The notes under the pieces: generated by a model
Told to the model about the DNA's origin: nothing
The model's database searches: none
The model's input: the letters and a program-made list of their open reading frames with translations, nothing else
Part shown: piece by piece, positions 34,752 through 43,329 of the stretch
Numbering within the stretch: the first letter of the stretch is position 1
How the letters are laid out: every line of letters starts with the position of its first letter
Program-made: the position numbers and the translations under genes
Origin: QHXN01 sp040509515
GTDB taxonomy: Bacteria > Acidobacteriota > Blastocatellia > Pyrinomonadales > Pyrinomonadaceae
Assembly (NCBI GenBank): GCA_040509515.1
Contig: JBEVKV010000166.1
Coordinates: forward strand, 9,822-73,821
DNA length: 64,000 bases
Reading direction: 5' to 3'

Positions 34752-35765
34752 GTGATTATAGAGAACATCATGTCGCTGATCGGTAAGACCCCGCTGGTCA
34801 GGCTCAGCCGGGTCATGGGGGACGTGGACATCCGCCTCTACGCGAAGTTAGAGGGGTTCAACCCGGGCGGCAGCCTGAAAGACCGCCCGGCGCTGAAGCT
34901 CATCGAGCGCGGCTTCGAGAGCGGGGAGATTAACTCAGAGACGACCATCGTCGAGTCCAGCTCGGGCAATCTGGGAATCGGGCTGGCGCAGGTCTGCGCC
35001 TTCTACGGCCTGCGCTTCATCTGCGTCGTCGACACCAAGACGACCCGCAGCAACCTCGACATCCTGCGCGCCTTCGGGGCCGAAGTCAGCGTCGTGACCG
35101 AGGCCGACGCGCTCGGCGGCGAGCTGTTGGAGGCGCGCATCGCGCGCGTGCAGACCATCCGCGAGCAGATTCCGAACAGCTACTGGCCCAACCAGTACGC
35201 CAACTCAAACAACGCGCTCGCGCACCACGCCACCATGCGCGAGATTTTAGAGGAGCTGGACGACGGCCTTGATTATCTCTTCTGCGCGACCAGCTCGTGC
35301 GGGACGCTCAGGGGCTGCGCCGAGTACGCCCTCGACCACAGCCCGCGGACGAAAATCATCGCCGTGGACGCGGCCGGCAGCGCCATCTTCGCGTCCCCGC
35401 CGCAGAAGCGCCTGATTCCCGGCCACGGCTCGGCCATCGTCCCGAAGCTGCTCTGCCCCGAGCTGGTTCATCAGTGCGTGCACGTCACGGACTGGGAGTG
35501 CGTCGTCGCCTGCCGCCAGCTCGTGCGTCAGGAGAGCCTGCTCGTCGGCGGCTCTTCGGGGGCCGTCCTGACGGCCGTCCGCCGTCTGGCGCCGCAGCTC
35601 CCGCCGGGCGCGACCTGCGCGATGATCTTCCCAGACCGCGGCGAACGCTACCTTGACACCATCTATTCGGACGAGTGGGTGCTCAAGCACTGGGAAGCCC
35701 TGCCGGTCATCGCCCCCGTCCAACAAGTCGGCACTGCCGTCCAGCAAGTCGGAGTTGAAGCGTGA
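34752..35765 (+). CDS. sbnA: SbnA-like PLP synthase, diaminopropionate pathway
   Basis: 337 residues, a fold-type II PLP enzyme of the cysteine synthase family closest to SbnA. SbnA joins O-phospho-L-serine and L-glutamate into N-(2-amino-2-carboxyethyl)-L-glutamate (ACEGA), the first step to L-2,3-diaminopropionate. Visible: NPGGSLKDR with the PLP lysine Lys43, the substrate loop ESSSGNLG, and the phosphate-binding GGSSGA late in the chain. GTG 34752 (GGAG 11 nt upstream) puts IGKTPLVRL at the normal distance; ATG 34770 is too far in. The stop overlaps the sbnB start (GTGA), as expected for partners. The C-terminal tail holds two copies of VQQVG from a short direct repeat (about 35719-35748), probably of no functional importance. 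The product most likely feeds the two A-nMT modules with diamino-acid codes. Confidence 0.92.
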   Translation: MIIENIMSLIGKTPLVRLSRVMGDVDIRLYAKLEGFNPGGSLKDRPALKLIERGFESGEINSETTIVESSSGNLGIGLAQVCAFYGLRFICVVDTKTTRSNLDILRAFGAEVSVVTEADALGGELLEARIARVQTIREQIPNSYWPNQYANSNNALAHHATMREILEELDDGLDYLFCATSSCGTLRGCAEYALDHSPRTKIIAVDAAGSAIFASPPQKRLIPGHGSAIVPKLLCPELVHQCVHVTDWECVVACRQLVRQESLLVGGSSGAVLTAVRRLAPQLPPGATCAMIFPDRGERYLDTIYSDEWVLKHWEALPVIAPVQQVGTAVQQVGVEA

Positions 35766-36805
35766 ACAAAACACAAGACCAGCGCGGGATTTCCATCCTC
35801 AAGGGCGAAGAGATTGCCACGCTCCTCGGGGGCCGCGAGCAAGAGATTATGGAGCTGGTGCGGGCGGCTTACGAGGCGCACCGCAAAGAGGACAGCTCGC
35901 TGCCGCACTCGCTCTTCCTCTCCTTCCCGAAGCAGCCGCGCAACCGCATCATCGCGCTGCCGGCCTATCTCGGCGACGGGTTCGAGGTCGCGGGTCTCAA
36001 GTGGATAGCCTCGTTCCCGAACAATCTTGAGCTGGGGATGGATCGCGCCTCGGCCGTCTTCATCCTCAACTCGGCGCAGACCGGCCACCCCGAAGCCATC
36101 CTTGAGGGTTCGGTCATCAGCGCCAAGCGGACGGCCGCGAGCGCCGCGCTGGCGGCCGGGCACCTGAGCGGCGACGGGGAAGTGAGAGACGCCGCCTTCG
36201 TCGGGTGCGGGCTCATCAACTTCGAGATCGCGCGCTTCCTCCTCGCGCGGTTCCCCGCGCTGAAGACCTTCACGCTCTACGACCGCGCGCCGGAGAACGC
36301 CGCGCTCTTCGCCGAGAAGTGTCGCGCGCTGGCCCCGCAGGTCGAGGTCTTCACGGCCGGGGGGCTCGAAGAGGCGTTGGCCGCGAGCCGCCTGATCTCT
36401 TTCGCGACGACGGCGCTGGAGCCCTTCGTCCACAGCCTTGAGCCGTGCCGGCCGGGCAGCGTCATCCTCCACATCTCGCTGCGCGATTTGGTGCCCGAAG
36501 TCATCCTCAAGTGCGTCAACGTCGTGGACGACGTTGACCACGTATGCCGCGCGCGCACCTCGGTCAACCTCGCCGAACAGATGGTCGGCCATCGCGACTT
36601 CATCAACTGCACGCTGGCCGACATCACGAGCGGCGCGGTCGCGTCGCCGCACGCCGCGGACTCCGTCACGGTCTTCAGCCCCTTCGGCCTCGGCGTGCTC
36701 GACCTGGCCCTCGCCAAGTACGTCAGCGAGCTGGCGCGCGAACACGACGCTGGGCTCGTGCTCAGAGACTTTCTCCCGGCCGCGTGGAGAAACCACAACC
36801 CTTAA
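35762..36805 (+). CDS. sbnB: SbnB-like ACEGA dehydrogenase, diaminopropionate pathway
   Basis: 347 residues of the ornithine cyclodeaminase/mu-crystallin family. SbnB oxidatively hydrolyses ACEGA with NAD+ to L-2,3-diaminopropionate, 2-oxoglutarate and NADH. The dinucleotide motif is AAFVGCGLINFEIARF (about 140-155), and the catalytic-region block GLKWIASFPNN and the late DVDHVCRA and GVLDLALAKYV stretches match the family. The GTG start at 35762 overlaps the sbnA stop by 4 nt, so the two are translationally coupled. The pairing of SbnA and SbnB types is the usual signature of Dap biosynthesis in siderophore and peptide-antibiotic clusters. The released 2-oxoglutarate is also the co-substrate of the three oxygenases encoded here. 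Confidence 0.92.
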   Translation: MNKTQDQRGISILKGEEIATLLGGREQEIMELVRAAYEAHRKEDSSLPHSLFLSFPKQPRNRIIALPAYLGDGFEVAGLKWIASFPNNLELGMDRASAVFILNSAQTGHPEAILEGSVISAKRTAASAALAAGHLSGDGEVRDAAFVGCGLINFEIARFLLARFPALKTFTLYDRAPENAALFAEKCRALAPQVEVFTAGGLEEALAASRLISFATTALEPFVHSLEPCRPGSVILHISLRDLVPEVILKCVNVVDDVDHVCRARTSVNLAEQMVGHRDFINCTLADITSGAVASPHAADSVTVFSPFGLGVLDLALAKYVSELAREHDAGLVLRDFLPAAWRNHNP

Positions 36806-36838
36806 CCATCAACCGACACCACGAAGGAGAACACAGAC

Positions 36839-37063
36839 ATGGACGAGCGGGAGGACACAACCACTTACAAGGTGGTCGTTAATCACGAGGAGCAGTACTC
36901 CATTTGGCCGGCCGACCGCGAGAACGCGCTGGGCTGGAACGACGCCGGCAAGTCGGGGACGAAGGCCGAGTGCCTCGCACACATCGAAGAAGTCTGGACG
37001 GACATGAGGCCGCTCAGCCTGCGCCGGAAGATGGAGGAACAGGCGGCCTCGGCCGAGTCGTAA
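36839..37063 (+). CDS. MbtH-like protein
   Basis: 74 residues carrying the MbtH signature: NHEEQYSIWP, a GW after the spacer, ECLAHIEEVWTDMRPLSLR. MbtH proteins bind the A-domain C-terminal subdomain and are needed for solubility or activity of many NRPS. A strong ribosome-binding site, AAGGAGA at 36824-36830, lies 8 nt before the ATG, in keeping with high demand for a small partner serving several synthetases. It sits between sbnB and the thioesterase. It is the only MbtH gene in the window. Confidence 0.96.
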   Translation: MDEREDTTTYKVVVNHEEQYSIWPADRENALGWNDAGKSGTKAECLAHIEEVWTDMRPLSLRRKMEEQAASAES

Positions 37064-37089
37064 ACGCCGGCCGCGGCGCGCCCCCGCCC

Positions 37090-37899
37090 ATGAAACACAG
37101 AGAGTTGGAACAGAGGTCGTCGGGCTGGCTCAGGTGTCTGCGCCCGAAAGAGGACGCGCTCCTGCGCCTCTTCTGTTTCCCATACGCGGGCGGGGGCAGC
37201 GCGGCCTACCGCGCGTGGCCGTCGCGCGTGCCGGAGACGGTGGAGGTCTGGGCCGTGCAGCTTCCGGGCCGTGAGAATCGTCTGTCCGAGACTCCTTTCA
37301 CGGAACTCGGCGCGCTGCTCGCGGCCCTGACCCCGGCGATGCTGCCGGCGCTCGAACAGCCCTTCGTCTTTTTCGGCCACAGTCTGGGCGCGCTCATCAG
37401 TTTCGAGCTGACGCGCCGCCTGCGCCGCCAAGCAGGGCCGCAGCCGTTGCACCTGCTCATCTCCGCGCGCCGCGCGCCGCAACTCCACGTCGCGCGCCAG
37501 CCCATCCACGCGCTGCCGGACAATCTTTTCAAAGAAGAGATACTCCGGTACTTGGGGACGCCGCCCGAAGTGTTCGCCGACGAGGAGCTGGCGCGCATCT
37601 ACCTGCCGCTGCTGCGCGCCGACATCGGCCTCAGCGAAACCTACAGGTACGAGGACGAGGAGGCGCTGAGCGTGCCCGTCACGGCGTTCGGCGGGACGCA
37701 CGACGAGGGCGTCGAGCCCGGCCACCTCCGGGCGTGGTGCGAGCTGACGACCGCGCCCTGCTCGGTTCACATCTTCGAGGGCGGCCACTTCTACCTGCGC
37801 GATGCGCAGGCGGCGCTTTTGGAAAAAATCGGCGCGGTTCTGACGCGCACGGCGAACACGCTGCGTCTGAGAGCGAGCGGCATGATCTTCGAGCTGTAG
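37090..37899 (+). CDS. type II (editing) thioesterase
   Basis: 269 residues, alpha/beta-hydrolase of the GrsT type. Features: FCFPYAGGGSAAYRAW, the nucleophile Ser98 in FGHSLGA, an Asp candidate in GGTHDEGV and the catalytic His233 in GGHFYL. Such enzymes hydrolyse wrongly primed or stalled carrier thioesters. ATG 37090 has no strong ribosome-binding site, but it is the only start that gives the normal N-terminus; the upstream open frame overlaps mbtH and looks spurious. The gene is 26 nt after mbtH and 5 nt before the FAAL synthetase. No synthetase in the window has its own C-terminal thioesterase, so a role in final release cannot be excluded. Confidence 0.93.
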   Translation: MKHRELEQRSSGWLRCLRPKEDALLRLFCFPYAGGGSAAYRAWPSRVPETVEVWAVQLPGRENRLSETPFTELGALLAALTPAMLPALEQPFVFFGHSLGALISFELTRRLRRQAGPQPLHLLISARRAPQLHVARQPIHALPDNLFKEEILRYLGTPPEVFADEELARIYLPLLRADIGLSETYRYEDEEALSVPVTAFGGTHDEGVEPGHLRAWCELTTAPCSVHIFEGGHFYLRDAQAALLEKIGAVLTRTANTLRLRASGMIFEL

Positions 37900-37904
37900 C
37901 CCGC

Positions 37905-40900
37905 ATGACCCAGACATCTGAAACGCTGGCGGACGTGCTGCGACGGCGGGCCGAGGGCCAGCCGGAGAGAGTCGCGTACCGCTTTCTTTCGGACGGCGAG
38001 GCGGTCGCAGACTCGCTGACTTACGCCGGGCTGGACTTCAGGGCGCGCGTCATCGGGCAGTGTTTGCGCTCCGTCGTCGGCGCGGGCGAGCGCGTCCTGC
38101 TGCTCTACCCGCCGGGGCTCGAATACGTCGCCGCGTTCTTCGGGTGCCTCTACGCGGGGGCCGTGGCCGTGCCCGCGTACCCGCCGCGCCTCAACCGTAA
38201 CGCGCGCCGCCTGCAGTCCGTCGCCGCCGACGCGCAGGCCAGCGTCGCGCTCACCGCGCCGCAGAGTCTGAAGGCGGTCGAAGCACTCTTCGGCGCTCCG
38301 GGGCAGACGCCGCTCCGGCGCGTGATAGACACGACGACCCTGCCCGAGCAGTTGGCGCGTGACTGGAGTGAGCCGGACTCCGACCCCGAAGGGCTGGCCC
38401 TCATCCAGTACACCTCCGGCTCGACCGGCAACCCGCGCGGCGTGATGCTGAGTCACGCCAACCTTGTGCACAACTCGCGCCTCCTGCAAGGCGCTTTCGG
38501 TTACGACGAAGAGAGCCGGTGCGTGAGCTGGCTGCCGATGTATCACGACATGGGGCTCATCGGCGGCATCATGCAGCCGCTCTACGGCGGCTACAGTTGC
38601 ACGCTGATGTCGCCGACGACTTTTCTACAGAGCCCGCTCCGCTGGCTCCGCGCCATCACGCGCGAGCGCGCGACCATCAGCGGCGGCCCCAACTTCGCCT
38701 ACGACTTGTGCGTGCAGAAGAGCACGCCGGAGCAGCGCGCTGCGCTCGACCTCGGCAGTTGGGAGGTCGCCTTCAACGGCTCGGAGCCGATTCGTCACGA
38801 GACTCTGGAACGCTTCCGCGCGGCGTTCGAGCCTTCCGGCTTTCGCGCGCGGGCCTTCTTCCCATGCTACGGGCTGGCCGAGGCGACGCTGATCGTCTCG
38901 GGCGGGCCGAAAGGCTCCGGCCCCGTCGCGCGCGCCGTCAAAGCCGCGCCGCTCGAAAGGCACGAGTTCATCCCCGCCGGCGATGAAGAGGAGGACGCGC
39001 GCTCGCTCGTCGCGTCCGGCGCGTGTCTGCCCGGGCAGCAGGTGCGCATCGTCGAGCCGGAGACGCGCCGCCTCTGCGCGGGCGGAAGAGTCGGTGAGAT
39101 TTGGGTCTCAGGCGGGAGCGTGGCGCAAGGGTACTGGAACAACGTGCCGGCCACGGAGCAGACGTTCCGGGCCGCACTGTCGGAGACGAACGAAGGCCCG
39201 TTCCTGCGGACGGGCGACCTCGGCGTCGTGCTCGACGGCGAGCTGTTCGTCACCGGCCGCCTCAAAGACCTCATCATCATCCGCGGCCTCAACTACTACC
39301 CGCATGACATAGAGCGCACCGTCGAGAAATGCCACCCGTCTTTCCCCGCGCACGCGGGGGCCGCGTTCGCCGTCGAGCAGGACGGGGCCGAGCGTCTGGT
39401 CGTGGTGCAGGAGGTTCGACACCTCCCGCCGGACGCCGGCGAACTTTTCGCGAGCGTGCGCCGCGCCGTCGTCACGGAGCACGGCATCGAGCCGGCCGAG
39501 ATCGTCTTCGCGCGTTACGGCGACGTGCCGAAAACGTCGAGCGGCAAGATTCAACGGCGGAGCTGTCGCGAAGCCTATCTGGCGGGCACGCTGCGCGTCG
39601 TCGGCGCGTGGCGCGGCGATGCGCCGGGCTCGCCGCCGCCGCCCGCGCCGCCGAAAGAGGAGCTTGACGGCGACGCGCTCGAAGGTTGGTTGAGGAGCAC
39701 GCTGGCGGCGCTCGTCGGCGCGGGCGTCGCGGACTTTCCGGCTGAGTCCGAGGTGGGCTCCGCGGGGTTGGACTCGCTGAAAGCTGTGAGCCTCGTGCAA
39801 CTGTTGGAGGCGGAGTTGGGCGTCCACCTGTCGCTCTCGAAAGTCATGCAGGGGATGACGCTCGAAGAGCTGGTGCGCGAGTGTCTGGCCCAGTTGCCGC
39901 AGGAGGCGGCGCGAAGCGCGGCCTCGCCCGCGGAGCCTCAGAGCCCTACGGCGCGCGAGGGCGAAACACCGCGCGACGGCGAGACGGCGAGCTATCCGCT
40001 CTCTTACGGGCAGCTCGGGTTCTGGTTCCTGCATCTGGCGTCGGCCGCCCTGTCGCCGGACAACATCCACATCGCCGCGCGCGTGCGCCAGCCGCTCGAC
40101 GTTCGCGCGCTGCGCGCCTCCTTCGTCAAGCTGGTTCAGCGCCACGAGGCTTTGAGAACCGCTTACGCGGCGCGGCAGGGTTCCCCGTCTCAACACGCGC
40201 GGGCCGAGGCTTCTGACTTTTTTGAAGAAGTGGACGCGGGCGGCTGGGGCGCGGAGCAACTGCGCGAGCGGCTGGGGCGCGAGATTCATCACCGTTTCAA
40301 TCTGGAAGCCGAGCCGCTCCTGCGCGTCCGGCTGTTTCGTCACGGGGCGACGGAGCACACGCTGCTGCTCGTTATTCACCACAGCGTCGCGGACATGTGG
40401 TCGCTGGCGATCATCGCGCGCGAACTGGGCGTACTCTACGAGGCGGAGCAGCGCGCGGCGCACGCCGCGCTGCCGCCGCAAGGGGCGGGCTACAGAGATT
40501 TTGTGCGCTGGCAGAGGGAGCTAGTCGGCGGGCCGAGGGGCGAGGAGCTGTGGCGTTACTGGCAGGCGCAACTCTCCGGCGAGCCGCCGACGCTCAACCT
40601 GCCGATTGACCGCCCGCGCCCCGCGGTGCAGAGCTTCCGCGGCGCGACCGTCCGCGCCGCCGCGCCGCAAGCTCTCGCAAGCGGCCTCAAAGCACTCAGC
40701 GAAAAGAACGGGACGAGCCTGTACGTGACGTTGCTGGCGACCTTCCAACTCCTTCTGCATCGCTACACGGGGCAGGACGAGCAGTTCGTCGGCTCGCCGG
40801 TCACGGGACGTACGCGGGCCGGTTGGAACGACGTGGTCGGTTACTTCGTCAACGTCCTTCCGCTGCGCGCGCGCTTCGACGGGCGGGCCTCTTTCGACGA

Positions 40901-43280
40901 GCTGCACAGGCAGTTGGGGCAGACGGTCTGGGACGCGCTGGAGCATCAGGATTACCCGTTCAACCTGCTGGTCGAGCGTCTGAACCCGAAGCGCGACCTG
41001 AGTCGCGCCCCGCTCGTGCAGGCCATGTTCGTCTTTCAGAACATTGAGCTTGAAGGCAACCGCGAGCTGGCCGGCTTTGCGCTGGGCGAAGAAGGGGCGC
41101 GGCTTGAGCTGGGCGGGCTGAGTCTGGAATCGGTATTCGTGGAGAAGCAGGCCACGCGCTTCGACCTCACGCTCTTCGTCGCGGACACGCCGCGCGGGTT
41201 GAGCTGCGCCGTCGAATACGACGCGGACATCTTCGAGCGCGCGAGCGTCGAGCGGCTGCACGCGCACTGGCTCAACCTGCTCGAAGCCGTCGTCCGCGAC
41301 CCGGCGCAGTCTCTCCACACACTGCCCTTGCTCGGCGACTCCGAGCGACGCCAACTGCTCGTCGAGTGGAACGAGACATCCGAGCCTCCGCCCGCTGTCC
41401 CGCTCGTCCACCGGCGGTTCAAAGAGCACGCGCGACTTCACCCGCAAGACCCGGCCGTGGTCTGCGGCGCGCGGACGTTTACGTACGGGCAGTTGCAGGG
41501 CATGGCTTTGAAGGTCGCGCGCCGCCTGCGACGCTGCGGCGTCGAGAGCGAGGCGCGCGTCGGCGTCATGATGCCGCGCGGCGCGTGGCTGGTGGCGGCG
41601 CTCCTCGGTGTGCTGGAGGCGGGCGCGGCCTACCTGCCGCTCGACGAACAGTACCCGGCCGAGCGCATCGAGTACATGCTGCGCGACGGCGGCGCGCGTG
41701 TGCTCGTGTGTGGGAGCGCGCAGGCCGAGAGGTGGCGTGGGAAGGTCGGGGAAGTGCTGGTGGTAGACGAGGAGGAGGAGCAGGACGCAGCCGGCGCGGG
41801 AGAAGAGGCGGGCGGCGCTGACGAAGAGTCGGACGTTTTAGATGAAGCGTCGGCGGCCGCGGCCGGCGGGCGGCTGGCTTACGTCATCTACACGTCGGGC
41901 TCGACGGGGCGACCGAAGGGCGTGGCGATTACGCACCGCAGCGCGGCGGTCTTCCTGCAATGGGCCGGGACGCGGTTCACGCCGCGGCAGTTGGCCGGCA
42001 CGCTCTTCTCGACCTCCATCTGCTTCGACCTGTCGGTGTTTGAAATCTTCGCGCCGCTGAGTTACGGCGGGAAGATTATCGTGGCCGAGAACGCGCTCGA
42101 ACTGCCGCGGCTGCCCGCCGCCGCGGAGGTCACGCTGCTCAACACGGTGCCCTCGGCGATGGCCGAACTGCTGCGTACGGGGGCGGTGCCCGCCGGCGTC
42201 GAGGTCGTCAACCTCGCGGGCGAGGCCCTGCCCGGAACCCTCGTCAGGCAGCTCTACCAACTGCCGGCGGTGCGACAGGTCTTCAACCTCTACGGCCCGA
42301 CGGAAGACACCACCTACACCACTTGCGAAGCCGTGCCGCGCGAACTGGCGGGCAGCCCCGCCATCGGGCGGCCCGTCGCCGACACGCAGATCTATTTACT
42401 CAACGACGCGCTGCAACCTGTGCCGGTCGGGGTCGCCGGCGAGCTGTACATCGGCGGGTGCGGGCTCGCGCGCGGCTACCTCAACCGGCCCGGGTTGACG
42501 GCCGAGAAGTTTGTGCCCGACCTCTTCAGCACGCGCGGCGGCGCGCGCCTGTACCGGACGGGCGACCTCGCGCGCTTCCTCGGCGACGGCCGCATCGAAT
42601 ACCTCGGGCGCATCGACCATCAGGTCAAGCTGCGCGGCTTCCGCATCGAGCTGGGCGAGGTCGAGGCCGCGCTGCTCGAACATCCGGCGGTGAGGGCCGC
42701 GGCCGTCGAGGCGCGTGCGTTGGACGACCTTGAGAAGCGACTCGTCGCCTACCTCGTCCCGCGGGAGGGGCAGGAGCCTCCGGCGGCGGAGCTTCGCGCG
42801 CACCTGAAGACGAAGCTGCCGGAGCACATGCTGCCGCAGCACTACGTGTGGCTGCCGGAGCTTCCCCTGACGCCGAACGGGAAAGTCGACCGGCGCGCGC
42901 TGCCCGCGCCGCCGTCGCCGCACGCAGAGGGCGCGGCGGGAAATTACGTCGCGCCCAGAACCGCGACCGAAGAGTTGTTGGCCGGCATCTGGCGCGAGGT
43001 CTTGCGCGTCGAGCGGGTCGGCGTCGAGGACGACTTCTTCGAGTTGGGCGGGCACTCGCTGCTCGCCGCGCAGGTCGCTTCAAGAATCAGGGAGACGTGT
43101 CAGGTCGAGGTGCCCATCTTCCGCCTGTTCGAGTCGCCCACCATCGCGCGGCTGGCCGAAGTGGTTGACGAGCGGCGCGGGCGGAGCGCGCCCGCCGGCC
43201 CGGACGACATCAAGCCCGCCCCCAGAATTACGCGCCGCCTCAAGGTCACGCACGGCGCGGCCGGCGACCGCCCACTCTGA
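37905..43280 (+). CDS. lipo-initiation NRPS, FAAL-ACP-C-A(Ala)-T
   Basis: 1791 residues. Residues about 1-590 are a fatty acyl-AMP ligase: YTSGSTGNPRGV, the FAAL hallmark YHDMGLIGG, GLAEATL, and SSGKIQRR at the end. An acyl carrier domain follows with Ser624 in GLDSLKA. C (about 695-1135) has His825, His826, Asp830 but Met instead of Gly (HHSVADMW), a plausible starter-type C that joins a fatty acyl to an amino acid. A (about 1150-1665) has pocket residues D-L-F-N-N-A-L-T-Y, which I recall as an alanine code. T has Ser1718 in GGHSLL. The most likely product is an N-acyl-alanyl thioester, so this starts the assembly line. ATG 37905 lies 5 nt after the thioesterase stop. Chain length of the fatty acid cannot be read. 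Confidence 0.95.
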   Translation: MTQTSETLADVLRRRAEGQPERVAYRFLSDGEAVADSLTYAGLDFRARVIGQCLRSVVGAGERVLLLYPPGLEYVAAFFGCLYAGAVAVPAYPPRLNRNARRLQSVAADAQASVALTAPQSLKAVEALFGAPGQTPLRRVIDTTTLPEQLARDWSEPDSDPEGLALIQYTSGSTGNPRGVMLSHANLVHNSRLLQGAFGYDEESRCVSWLPMYHDMGLIGGIMQPLYGGYSCTLMSPTTFLQSPLRWLRAITRERATISGGPNFAYDLCVQKSTPEQRAALDLGSWEVAFNGSEPIRHETLERFRAAFEPSGFRARAFFPCYGLAEATLIVSGGPKGSGPVARAVKAAPLERHEFIPAGDEEEDARSLVASGACLPGQQVRIVEPETRRLCAGGRVGEIWVSGGSVAQGYWNNVPATEQTFRAALSETNEGPFLRTGDLGVVLDGELFVTGRLKDLIIIRGLNYYPHDIERTVEKCHPSFPAHAGAAFAVEQDGAERLVVVQEVRHLPPDAGELFASVRRAVVTEHGIEPAEIVFARYGDVPKTSSGKIQRRSCREAYLAGTLRVVGAWRGDAPGSPPPPAPPKEELDGDALEGWLRSTLAALVGAGVADFPAESEVGSAGLDSLKAVSLVQLLEAELGVHLSLSKVMQGMTLEELVRECLAQLPQEAARSAASPAEPQSPTAREGETPRDGETASYPLSYGQLGFWFLHLASAALSPDNIHIAARVRQPLDVRALRASFVKLVQRHEALRTAYAARQGSPSQHARAEASDFFEEVDAGGWGAEQLRERLGREIHHRFNLEAEPLLRVRLFRHGATEHTLLLVIHHSVADMWSLAIIARELGVLYEAEQRAAHAALPPQGAGYRDFVRWQRELVGGPRGEELWRYWQAQLSGEPPTLNLPIDRPRPAVQSFRGATVRAAAPQALASGLKALSEKNGTSLYVTLLATFQLLLHRYTGQDEQFVGSPVTGRTRAGWNDVVGYFVNVLPLRARFDGRASFDELHRQLGQTVWDALEHQDYPFNLLVERLNPKRDLSRAPLVQAMFVFQNIELEGNRELAGFALGEEGARLELGGLSLESVFVEKQATRFDLTLFVADTPRGLSCAVEYDADIFERASVERLHAHWLNLLEAVVRDPAQSLHTLPLLGDSERRQLLVEWNETSEPPPAVPLVHRRFKEHARLHPQDPAVVCGARTFTYGQLQGMALKVARRLRRCGVESEARVGVMMPRGAWLVAALLGVLEAGAAYLPLDEQYPAERIEYMLRDGGARVLVCGSAQAERWRGKVGEVLVVDEEEEQDAAGAGEEAGGADEESDVLDEASAAAAGGRLAYVIYTSGSTGRPKGVAITHRSAAVFLQWAGTRFTPRQLAGTLFSTSICFDLSVFEIFAPLSYGGKIIVAENALELPRLPAAAEVTLLNTVPSAMAELLRTGAVPAGVEVVNLAGEALPGTLVRQLYQLPAVRQVFNLYGPTEDTTYTTCEAVPRELAGSPAIGRPVADTQIYLLNDALQPVPVGVAGELYIGGCGLARGYLNRPGLTAEKFVPDLFSTRGGARLYRTGDLARFLGDGRIEYLGRIDHQVKLRGFRIELGEVEAALLEHPAVRAAAVEARALDDLEKRLVAYLVPREGQEPPAAELRAHLKTKLPEHMLPQHYVWLPELPLTPNGKVDRRALPAPPSPHAEGAAGNYVAPRTATEELLAGIWREVLRVERVGVEDDFFELGGHSLLAAQVASRIRETCQVEVPIFRLFESPTIARLAEVVDERRGRSAPAGPDDIKPAPRITRRLKVTHGAAGDRPL

Positions 43281-43329
43281 TTTTACGGACGAGGGCAGAC
43301 CGAAGCGCCGCCCCGCACACATCTCGCTC

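Noticed and set aside
37734..37904. Upstream extension of the FAAL synthetase
   Set aside because: It overlaps the catalytic His end of the type II thioesterase, and the normal FAAL N-terminus begins at 37905.
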